DNA of 5,930 nt, from positions 4,037 to 9,966 of the forward strand of contig WFMC01000158.1 in assembly GCA_009177205.1 (NCBI GenBank), written 5' to 3'. The position numbers and the translations under genes were made by a program. Source of the stretch: Bacteroidales bacterium (GTDB taxonomy: Bacteria > Bacteroidota > Bacteroidia > Bacteroidales > Muribaculaceae). Under the pieces are notes generated by a model. It did not search any database. It worked only from the letters and a program-made list of their open reading frames with translations, and was not told where the DNA came from. This document shows, in pieces, positions 1 to 5,816 of the stretch (position 1 is the stretch's first letter; each line of letters begins with the position of its first letter).

Positions 1-735
1 GAAACAGAAAAGACCCTAAAGGACTTCAGCCCTGCCTCAGATATAAGTAATCAGATTGACTTCATCTCTGCAAAGGCAACCGGCAAAAAATCTCTTAATG
101 AAGGTCCGGGCGTACCACTCGATTTCAACCACAATCTCGTGCAGATTGAAGTCAGGGGTTTGACCACCAACCAAAATTACACATTTAAGGTAACCGGTGT
201 CCGCATAGGTCAGCCCGTTGCAACAGGTTCTTTCAATTTCGACACATACGCATGGACTCTTGCTTCAAACAAGGCTGATTATGAATCCACATATACCGAA
301 CCTATTCTCCTCGGAGCTACAGCCCAAAGTTTGATGGGCACCAACGGCAACGCAATGATTCTTCCGCAGCAACTTGTGGCATGGGACCCGACAGGAGATG
401 CCGCCAACTCTAAATCAGGAGCATATCTGTCTGTCAAATTGCAAATCAACATTCTTGATGCAGATGGAAATGAAGGCTTGCAAATCTATCCTTTCCCCTC
501 TGACGGCAACTGCGTCTGGGCTGCAATCCCAATCGACACAAATTGGGAAGCTGGCAAGAAATACATCTACACTCTTGACTTCAGTCATGGCGCAGGCTAT
601 GTTGACCCCAAAGACCCGCAACCGGGCACACCGGTTCTCGGAGGTCCAATCAAATTCACAGTCAATGTCGTAGACTGGGTGGATTCAGCATCCGATTTGG
701 ATATGACAACATATACACCTGCTGAAAATAACTGA
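1..735 (+). CDS. Fimbrillin family protein (Mfa-like), 5'-truncated by window edge
   Basis: This is the C-terminal 244 residues of a fimbrillin, the type of outer-membrane-exported subunit that polymerises into Bacteroidales fimbriae. The frame is open from base 1 to the TGA at 733-735, so the true start, signal peptide and lipobox lie outside the window. An internal GTG at 139 is only a valine codon. Visible landmarks, numbered from base 1: PLDFNHNLVQIEV at about 39-51, the typical core strand of Mfa-like fimbrillins; ILPQQLVAWDP at about 120-130; AYLSVKLQI at 141-149; and AAIPIDTNWEAGKKYIYTLDF at 174-194, followed by a GAGYVDP turn. These are characteristic of the second beta-sandwich of fimbrillins. 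The protein ends FTVNVVDWVDSASDL plus a short polar tail. A terminator-like hairpin follows about 30 bases after the stop, then a second, larger fimbrillin-like gene on the same strand. It could be the shaft or an accessory subunit; family assignment is firm, role is inferred. Confidence 0.88.
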   Translation, partial: ETEKTLKDFSPASDISNQIDFISAKATGKKSLNEGPGVPLDFNHNLVQIEVRGLTTNQNYTFKVTGVRIGQPVATGSFNFDTYAWTLASNKADYESTYTEPILLGATAQSLMGTNGNAMILPQQLVAWDPTGDAANSKSGAYLSVKLQINILDADGNEGLQIYPFPSDGNCVWAAIPIDTNWEAGKKYIYTLDFSHGAGYVDPKDPQPGTPVLGGPIKFTVNVVDWVDSASDLDMTTYTPAENN

Positions 736-764
736 AAAAATAAATATTAAAAACACACATGGGC

Positions 765-809
765 TTTGACCACAAGCAGAGGAGGCTCTTCTTGTGGTCA
801 AAATTTTTT
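765..809 (+). terminator. Intrinsic terminator or attenuator between two fimbrillin genes
   Basis: The 12-base arm TTTGACCACAAG (765-776) pairs perfectly with CTTGTGGTCAAA (791-802). Inside, AGAG (778-781) can also pair with CTCT (786-789), leaving a GAGG loop. A run of six T follows at 804-809. This has the form of a Rho-independent terminator. It lies only about 20 bases before the Shine-Dalgarno of the next co-oriented gene, and no TAnnTTTG promoter is visible between hairpin and gene, so partial read-through (attenuation) is a plausible role. Confidence 0.85.
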
Positions 810-827
810 AAAGACATTTTTATAATT

Positions 828-833
828 GGAGGA
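828..833 (+). promoter_or_regulatory. Ribosome binding site that fixes the start at 844
   Basis: GGAGGA at 828-833 is a near-perfect Shine-Dalgarno 10 bases before the ATG at 844. It decides the start: the alternative in-frame TTG at 826 overlaps this very motif, so TTG initiation is unlikely. Starting at 844 also gives a clean lipoprotein signal peptide. Confidence 0.8.
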
Positions 834-843
834 TTCCATTCCG

Positions 844-3399
844 ATGAAAAGTTCATATATTCCACATCATTTCTTAATTCGCTCGGTTTCTTTAGGATGC
901 ATCTTGCTGGCTTTGGCGGGATGCAAAGATGAAGACCTTATTGACCGGAATACGTCAAGTGAGAAAAACATAAGATTTGAGTTGACGACCGTTTCATTTA
1001 ATACTCGTTCCGGCTCGGCGACCCGCAGAGGAGGGGCTGTAAGACTTGACAATGGAGAATCCACACTCTATCTTAACCCCACTGTCACTCCGGGCATAGG
1101 AATATCCGATGGCAGGGATGGAGCGACCCGCTCCACAACCGTCAACAATTCGACAATAAATGATTTTGGAGTTTTCGCCAACACTGCCGACGGCGGATTA
1201 TATATGGATAACGTTGAGGTCACCCGTGCCAATGGCTGGGCTCCCGAAAGAGAGTATCTATGGCCGGGCAAGGAGGTCTTGACTTTCACGGCATATTCAC
1301 CTTACGGAATCGTATCCAACGACGGAGATGGGAATCGGGTTATCGATTACACCACTCCGGCGGATGTGAAAGATCAGGAAGATATTCTGTGGGCTTCCGC
1401 AGATGCTTCTGAATCCCCTTGCAATCTTTCGTTTAACCATGCTCTGAGTGCAATCCGATTTGTTACAGGCTCTGAAATGGCTCCTTGCAAAGTATTAAGT
1501 ATCGAAATTTCAGGAATACCCTCAAAAGGGATTCTGAATATCAAGGACGGCAGATGGAGTGAGGTTTCGACTCCAGCTTCATTTTCGGTCGTGCCCGCCA
1601 ATTCTTTGCTCATAGCTGCTGAAGGAGGTAAATATGTCGCTCCGGAAACTCCCATTACGGCTGATAATGAAATGTTCCTTTTGATTCCGGGGACAATGCC
1701 CGAAGATGCTATGGTGAAGCTCACCATTGATATTGACGGAAAAGAATCGACTTTCTCTGCCTCCATTGCCGCTCAGGAATGGCCTCAGGGAAGCACCGTC
1801 ACCTATCATCTGTCGGCTAAACCGGAAACAAACAAACTGGTATTGGACGTATTAGGCACATTTGAAACGCCATATCCCGGACAGACCGTGCCTTTCCGCG
1901 TCAACAGCTGCTATATCAACGATGCAGGTGACTCCATTCCGGTAAAATGGAAAGCTGAATTTGTAGACGATAACGGACAAGTAATCAGCACTCCCGACTG
2001 GATTAAGCAATTTCCATCATCCGGCGACGGTATCGATTATCTGAAAGCAGTCACGAAGATGCAGAAACTGACTTTCGCCAAATTAAGTCCCGAGTCTCAA
2101 AAATTGCAAGATACTCCCGATATCAACGCTTCATCGGGACATACCCCCTTCAATCTTTCCAACTCTTCAGGTGCACCTGAAATTCAAAACACAGCGAACT
2201 GCTATGTCGTGAATGCTCCCGGCATATACTCTTTCCCGCTGGTTTATGGCAACGGCATAAAAAATGGTGCGGACAATAAAACATCTTATACTTCCTCTTC
2301 TCATAATAAATATGCGCTGAAAACCTTTGTCAATCATTTGAATAATCCAATCACTTCCCCTTATATTTATGAAAATCAGGGTTGCTCAAATCCCGCCGAT
2401 GCAGTTCTCGTATGGGAAGGTCGTCTGGACCTCATCCGAAATGTGACCCTGAATCACGACAATACAATTTCATTTGAAGTCCCCGCGGAATCGATTCGCC
2501 AGGGAAATGCCATAATCGCTCTCCGCGATAAAAACGGAACAGTTATGTGGAGTTGGCATATTTGGGTAACTGATTATGTTGCCGGCAGCAACACTTATTC
2601 CGTCACGGCATCGGGGCAAACATATAAATATTATCCTCGGAATGTGGGCTTGATTATCGGTGGCGACGTGACGGTATTCCCTCATTGCAAAGCCAATGTG
2701 AAATTCACTCAGACAGGCGATATACCCGCGGGAATGGAGCCGCTGACAAGTATTATCACACTTAATCAGACAGGCATTACGACTGAGACCGTAGACTGCT
2801 ACAATTTCTATCAATGGGGTAGAAAAGACCCGATGAAGTCAAGTTTGAACGAATGGTTTGATTCTGACCATTACGAAATCAAAGAATTCAGAACGGTAGA
2901 TTTGAGCACTTACAGTCCCCCCGCGGAAGAAGACATCTCGGTATTCATCAAAAATCCCGATATATTCTTCAGAGGCTCTCATGATTATGTTTTTCCCTAT
3001 AACAATCTTTGGGACTCATCATTATCAGCCAAGAATGAAAAGACTATCTATGATCCCTGCCCTCCGGGAGCACAAGTTCCATACGGCACCGGCTTATTCG
3101 AGCTTTTAACTTATCCTTTCGAGTATGGCGCAGCCGAAACAGGAACTCACGTAATGGGACTATACTTCACTCTTAGCGATGGCTCACGCATATTCTTCTC
3201 CGAACTCGGCTATCGCTCCGGCCAGTTAGGCTCTGAGGTCGGGGGTTATGGACAAAACGGCACCATCTGGCTATCTCAGACCGGCACCAATGCCACAGGA
3301 CAGAAAGAAGCCGGAAGCATAATTATGGACGAGAGCCGGGCTCAAAGACAACTCAACCCCCGACTTCACGGATTCGGAATACGCCCCGTGTTGGAATAA
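844..3399 (+). CDS. Large fimbrillin-like surface lipoprotein with FISUMP-like C-terminal domain; candidate fimbrial tip adhesin
   Basis: An 851-residue protein starting at ATG 844 after a strong GGAGGA site. Residues 1-27 form a lipoprotein signal peptide with lipobox LALAGC (Cys27). The following KDED resembles the K-(D/E)2 lipoprotein export signal that sends Bacteroidota lipoproteins to the cell surface. Residues about 54-106 hold several arginines (NTRSGSATRRGG, GATRS), possible sites for the Arg-specific maturation known from Porphyromonas fimbrillins. A fimbrillin-like region covers about 105-325, with WPGKEVLTFTAYSPYG (140-155), LSFNHALSAIRF (195-206) and MFLLIPGTMPEDA (277-289). A middle beta-rich region has TANCYVVNAPGIYSFPLVYGN (450-470) and WSWHIWVTDY (569-578). 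The end (about 650-851), with CYNFYQWGRKDP, NLWD, IYDPCPPGAQVP (735-746) and the final GFGIRPVLE, resembles the FISUMP domain. It follows a fimbrillin gene and a hairpin, with no promoter of its own visible. Large size and multidomain form fit a tip or minor subunit; the ligand is unknown. Confidence 0.85.
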   Translation: MKSSYIPHHFLIRSVSLGCILLALAGCKDEDLIDRNTSSEKNIRFELTTVSFNTRSGSATRRGGAVRLDNGESTLYLNPTVTPGIGISDGRDGATRSTTVNNSTINDFGVFANTADGGLYMDNVEVTRANGWAPEREYLWPGKEVLTFTAYSPYGIVSNDGDGNRVIDYTTPADVKDQEDILWASADASESPCNLSFNHALSAIRFVTGSEMAPCKVLSIEISGIPSKGILNIKDGRWSEVSTPASFSVVPANSLLIAAEGGKYVAPETPITADNEMFLLIPGTMPEDAMVKLTIDIDGKESTFSASIAAQEWPQGSTVTYHLSAKPETNKLVLDVLGTFETPYPGQTVPFRVNSCYINDAGDSIPVKWKAEFVDDNGQVISTPDWIKQFPSSGDGIDYLKAVTKMQKLTFAKLSPESQKLQDTPDINASSGHTPFNLSNSSGAPEIQNTANCYVVNAPGIYSFPLVYGNGIKNGADNKTSYTSSSHNKYALKTFVNHLNNPITSPYIYENQGCSNPADAVLVWEGRLDLIRNVTLNHDNTISFEVPAESIRQGNAIIALRDKNGTVMWSWHIWVTDYVAGSNTYSVTASGQTYKYYPRNVGLIIGGDVTVFPHCKANVKFTQTGDIPAGMEPLTSIITLNQTGITTETVDCYNFYQWGRKDPMKSSLNEWFDSDHYEIKEFRTVDLSTYSPPAEEDISVFIKNPDIFFRGSHDYVFPYNNLWDSSLSAKNEKTIYDPCPPGAQVPYGTGLFELLTYPFEYGAAETGTHVMGLYFTLSDGSRIFFSELGYRSGQLGSEVGGYGQNGTIWLSQTGTNATGQKEAGSIIMDESRAQRQLNPRLHGFGIRPVLE

Positions 3400-3446
3400 T
3401 TGAACTTCTCGACAACAGGCAAATCCTTAAATCATTAAAATGATAA

Positions 3447-3489
3447 ATGGCATGTCGTATTTGCATTACACGACATGCCATCATTTTTT
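3447..3489 (+). terminator. Intrinsic terminator after the large fimbrillin-like gene
   Basis: ATGGCATGTCGT (3447-3458) pairs perfectly with ACGACATGCCAT (3470-3481) across an 11-base loop, and six T follow at 3484-3489. It sits 47 bases past the TAA at 3397-3399. The minus-strand gene ending at 3586 converges on it, and no other hairpin was seen in 3490-3585. The same stem may therefore also help end that transcript, although its downstream side on the minus strand (TTTATCATTTT) is a less regular T-tract. Confidence 0.85.
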
Positions 3490-3585
3490 ATTAACTTCCC
3501 TCCGATTGCCATGCGGTAGGACAGACTATAAAACCATAATCCCGAAGTTTACAAAGTCTTCTGTCATATAATTTAAAAATTGACA

Positions 3586-4137
3586 TTAATTCATTGAGCC
3601 GCCCATCGGGGTCATGTGATAACCGAGCATATTCAGCTCGTAAGCCGCTCCCATGAGGTAAAGTGCCTTCAAAGCCCCCAGATATGCATTGGCAGCTGCT
3701 GCCGTGCCCGGTTCAAAATTGCCGTGCTGAAGTGCCGACAGCGTACGCGCAGCGCATTCTCCTACAATTTTGCTGACTTCCTCAGCCTCTTTATCATCAT
3801 AGCCCAACTGTTCTTTCAATATATTGTCGTCAAGGTTGTCGTAGCCCTTTTCATCACGCAGACCTTCATAAATCTTTCCGCCTCCCATGGCAGAAAATTT
3901 CTCCCAATCGACATCCCAAAATTTTGCAATCGCCATCCCGATGAACATCATCCATCCGAGTGACACAACCGGATAGTCTTGAAATTCCCGAACCCCATCG
4001 GGGATATATGCATCAAGCACAGCGGGAAACATCTCTTCAATGTCGGGGGTTTCAGGCAAAATCCTGTCGACCTTCCCCACACTTACTAAATATTTATGAA
4101 GGTCCTCTTTAACTTGTTTTTCAAATCTTTCGTCCAT
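3586..4137 (-). CDS. Conserved hypothetical protein of Bacteroidales, function unknown
   Basis: A 183-residue protein, ATG at 4137-4135 and TAA at 3588-3586. I recognise it only as resembling a conserved hypothetical type seen in Bacteroidales and cannot name a function. There is no signal peptide. The N-terminus is charged and looks helical (MDERFEKQVKEDLHKYL), followed by a proline-containing segment (LPETPDIEEMF, 27-37). A hydrophobic stretch, SLGWMMFIGMAIAKFW (59-74), is flanked by DVDW and is more likely a buried helix than a membrane span. An acidic helical section (100-125) precedes an Ala-rich helix pair (128-171) that includes GTAAAANAYLGALKALYLMGAA. The tail is glycine- and methionine-rich (MTPMGGSMN). 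It is most likely a cytoplasmic, all-helical protein. No Shine-Dalgarno precedes the ATG, which is common in this phylum. It sits in reverse between two fimbrial units and divergently from the DUF3575 gene; whether it belongs to them functionally is unknown. Confidence 0.8.
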   Translation of the reverse strand: MDERFEKQVKEDLHKYLVSVGKVDRILPETPDIEEMFPAVLDAYIPDGVREFQDYPVVSLGWMMFIGMAIAKFWDVDWEKFSAMGGGKIYEGLRDEKGYDNLDDNILKEQLGYDDKEAEEVSKIVGECAARTLSALQHGNFEPGTAAAANAYLGALKALYLMGAAYELNMLGYHMTPMGGSMN

Positions 4138-4164
4138 AATCTTTTAATTTATAATATTTTATTT

Positions 4165-4185
4165 TATTATATTAACAATATAATA
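4165..4185. repeat. Perfect 9-bp inverted repeat upstream of the minus-strand gene
   Basis: TATTATATT (4165-4173), spacer AAC, then AATATAATA (4177-4185). The arms are exactly complementary. The repeat lies 28-48 bases upstream of the minus-strand ATG. It could be an operator, part of the promoter or a weak leader hairpin; in such AT-rich DNA, chance is also possible. Confidence 0.5.
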
Positions 4186-4238
4186 GTTCAAAGGTTTGGC
4201 AAGACATTATATTAAAACCGGAGTTTTCCATGTCTTAT

Positions 4239-4246
4239 CAAATGTA
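4239..4246 (-). promoter_or_regulatory. Possible -7 box (TACATTTG) for the minus-strand hypothetical gene
   Basis: Read on the minus strand this is TACATTTG, an exact match to the Bacteroidota -7 consensus TAnnTTTG. It would give a leader of roughly 95 bases. No TTTG is found about 19-21 bases further upstream, so the match is only half of a promoter and remains tentative. Confidence 0.3.
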
Positions 4247-4366
4247 TTATCTAAATGATGCACAGGAATTAATCCATTTTCAAATCCCTTGATTTCAAAG
4301 CACATCAATCAGGTTTGAATTATGCGATTTGAGGGTGCATGCATGATTCTTAAGCCGGGACATTAC

Positions 4367-4388
4367 ATGTAAAAACTATGTAAAAACT
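4367..4388 (+). repeat. Two perfect 11-bp tandem direct repeats upstream of the DUF3575 promoter
   Basis: ATGTAAAAACT occurs twice with no gap (4367-4377 and 4378-4388). A degenerate third unit, GTTAAAAATAA, follows at 4389-4399. The period is close to one helical turn, so all copies would face the same side of the DNA. The array ends 20-30 bases before the -33 box, a usual position for an activator site or an A-tract UP-like element. Confidence 0.6.
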
Positions 4389-4418
4389 GTTAAAAATAAT
4401 TTAAGTTCTATTGCAAAG

Positions 4419-4451
4419 TTTGCTCCATTAGGGAAAAAAATATTATATTTG
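4419..4451 (+). promoter_or_regulatory. Bacteroidota-type promoter of the DUF3575 gene
   Basis: TTTG (4419-4422) forms the -33 box and TATATTTG (4444-4451) the -7 box, with 21 bases between them. Both match the Bacteroidota primary-sigma consensus exactly. Transcription should begin near 4457-4460, giving a leader of about 60 bases. The -33 box lies inside a small palindrome, GCAAA-G-TTTGC (4413-4423). An A-run (4434-4440) fills the spacer. Confidence 0.8.
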
Positions 4452-4520
4452 CGTTCAAAATTGAAAATTTAATTAAGAATTGATATTCGGACATTAGAAC
4501 TTAGGAGTCCTGGAGACTTT

Positions 4521-5816
4521 ATGAAGAATATTCTTGTCTGTGCACTTGCCGTATTCTCTTTCTTTCTTGCTAACGGACAATCTTCCGGGAATACAGTCAA
4601 GGTGTATTTTCACATAGGTCAATGGCAGTTTGACCCTGCATTTGAAGACAATGCGGTTTCGATGAATCATTTCATCGAAGCTATCAATATTGCTTCTGAA
4701 GCACACAGACTCGACAGCATCGTTGTCCGCTCTTATGCATCGCCTGAAGGAACGGCTGGTCTTAATCAACGACTTTCAGAGAAACGCTGTCAGACCATAG
4801 CCTCAATATTGGAGAAAAATGCGGGCATTTCCCCCGATTTAATCCGGCTGCATCCTGAAGGAGTGGCATGGAAAGAACTGCGCGACATCGTGGCTGATAA
4901 TCCCGATGTGCCTTCGCGTGAGAAGATTCTCGACATAATCGACCATACACCTCTCTCGGTTTTCGATAGCAAGGGTCGTCTGGTGAGCGGACGAAAGAAG
5001 CAACTGATGGATATTCATGGCGGACGCCCCTGGCGGTGGATGTTTGATAATATCTTTCCTATGCTGCGCAATTCCATCGCTGTTTCATTCTATGTCTCCG
5101 CCGACAATTCCAACACCGCTGCGGAGGAGACTAATGATATTGCCGGTATGACCGACGCCGTAGATTCGACAGAGAATACTTATATAACTGAAGTTAGTGA
5201 TTTAACAGAAGTTGCTGACATAAATGAAGTTGTTGACGCTGAGCAGGCAGAATCCGAAGTAAAGCCGGCTTCTGCATTTTATGAGCCCGGATACATCCTG
5301 GCACTCAAAACAAATTTATTATATTACGGCATACTTATGCCCAACCTTGAGCTGGAGTGGCTTATTAAAGACAAATGGTCAGTGGCGATTGAGGGCAATA
5401 TGGCATGGTGGGGACATTATCGCAACAACAAAAGTTACCGTATGGTGATTATTGACGCTGAAGCCCGCCGATGGATAAAACCCCGCTCGCCATGGCACGG
5501 AATGTATGTCGGAGTCGTTGCCGGCGGCGGATGGTATGACTTGCTCCGCGACTCCCGCGGATATTATGGCGAAGGTCTGTTGGCAGGTCTGACATTCGGC
5601 TATATGTGGCCAATCACCCGTCACCTCTCTCTGGAAGCGGAGGCAGGCGTCGGATACGTTTATACCCGTTATAAGCGCTACAAGCCGATAGATGACCATC
5701 ATATATATATGCGTACAAAAAACCTCAACTATGTAGGTCCTATAAAGCTGAAATTCTCCCTCGTCTGGCGATTCTTCGATATCAACAGAAACAAACGGAA
5801 GGGGACAACACTATGA
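4521..5816 (+). CDS. DUF3575 outer-membrane protein with N-terminal OmpA-like domain, fimbrial-locus type
   Basis: A 431-residue envelope protein with ATG at 4521 behind AGGAG (4503-4507) and GGAG (4512-4515). Residues 1 to about 20 are a signal peptide (MKNILVCALAVFSFFLANGQ) without a lipobox. Residues about 25-100 resemble an OmpA C-terminal domain: KVYFHIGQWQFD, then SYASPEG (71-77), N82, and LSEKR (85-89). The arginine that binds diaminopimelate is kept (Arg89), but the usual partner Asp is Ser74. Residues about 195-250 form an acidic, low-complexity linker with threefold (T/N)EVxDx repeats. From about 257 the protein matches DUF3575: LALKTNLLYYGILMPNLELEW, a glycine- and tyrosine-rich middle, and strands ending KFSLVWRFF, which suggests a small outer-membrane beta-barrel. 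Family knowledge places such genes at the head of fimbrial operons. It overlaps the next, lipoprotein gene by ATGA, so the two are probably translationally coupled. A role in anchoring or assembling fimbriae is inferred. Confidence 0.88.
   Translation: MKNILVCALAVFSFFLANGQSSGNTVKVYFHIGQWQFDPAFEDNAVSMNHFIEAINIASEAHRLDSIVVRSYASPEGTAGLNQRLSEKRCQTIASILEKNAGISPDLIRLHPEGVAWKELRDIVADNPDVPSREKILDIIDHTPLSVFDSKGRLVSGRKKQLMDIHGGRPWRWMFDNIFPMLRNSIAVSFYVSADNSNTAAEETNDIAGMTDAVDSTENTYITEVSDLTEVADINEVVDAEQAESEVKPASAFYEPGYILALKTNLLYYGILMPNLELEWLIKDKWSVAIEGNMAWWGHYRNNKSYRMVIIDAEARRWIKPRSPWHGMYVGVVAGGGWYDLLRDSRGYYGEGLLAGLTFGYMWPITRHLSLEAEAGVGYVYTRYKRYKPIDDHHIYMRTKNLNYVGPIKLKFSLVWRFFDINRNKRKGTTL
5187..5240 (+). 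repeat. Degenerate 18-bp tandem repeat (x3) coding the acidic linker
   Basis: Three in-frame 18-base units share GAAGTT at bases 4-9 and TGA at bases 11-13. They encode TEVSDL, TEVADI and NEVVDA (residues 223-240). The units sit in the linker between the OmpA-like and DUF3575 domains, where change in copy number would alter linker length without breaking the frame. Confidence 0.6.
5797..5804 (+). promoter_or_regulatory. Ribosome binding site of the downstream lipoprotein gene
   Basis: GGAAGGGG lies 8 bases before the ATG at 5813 and inside the end of the DUF3575 gene. It supports independent or coupled re-initiation at the ATGA overlap. Confidence 0.6.

Larger units (their letters stand above)
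4138..4520. other. Divergent AT-rich intergenic region (383 bp)
   Basis: This gap separates the divergent hypothetical gene (minus) and DUF3575 gene (plus). From the left it holds a perfect inverted repeat (4165-4185), an isolated minus-strand TACATTTG -7-like box (4239-4246), two TTTCAAA words 15 bases apart (4278-4284, 4293-4299), a TGCATGCA palindrome (4336-4343), two perfect 11-base direct repeats (4367-4388) and a strong plus-strand promoter (4419-4451). I see no convincing gene, tRNA or structured RNA, and no pair of long inverted repeats that would mark an invertible promoter. Confidence 0.7.

Noticed and set aside
139..141. GTG start for the first gene
   Set aside because: The frame is open and fimbrillin-like from base 1, and the GTG sits in the middle of the conserved FNHNLVQIEV strand, so it is an internal valine.
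826..828. TTG start for the large fimbrillin-like gene, six residues longer
   Set aside because: The TTG overlaps the GGAGGA ribosome binding site that serves the ATG at 844, and the ATG start gives a normal lipoprotein signal peptide.
1374..1766. 130-residue minus-strand reading frame
   Set aside because: It lies wholly antisense within the strongly recognisable fimbrillin-like gene, shows no family features and has no promoter or ribosome binding site that I could see.
3431..3444. Short inverted repeat ATCATT-AA-AATGAT just before the terminator
   Set aside because: A two-base loop and pure weak pairing make it unlikely to fold, and the stronger hairpin next to it explains termination.
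3616..3963. 115-residue plus-strand reading frame
   Set aside because: It is antisense to the 183-residue minus-strand gene, is cysteine- and serine-rich without recognisable motifs, and looks like a shadow frame.
4322..4372. 16-codon frame (MRFEGACMILKPGHYM) in the divergent intergenic region
   Set aside because: It lies upstream of the recognised promoter, has only a weak AGG before it and no family support; a leader peptide here would not be on the DUF3575 transcript.
4138..4520. Phase-variable (invertible) promoter, common at Bacteroidales surface loci
   Set aside because: I looked for a pair of inverted repeats flanking the promoter and found only the short local dyad at 4165-4185 and small palindromes; no matching pair brackets 4419-4451.
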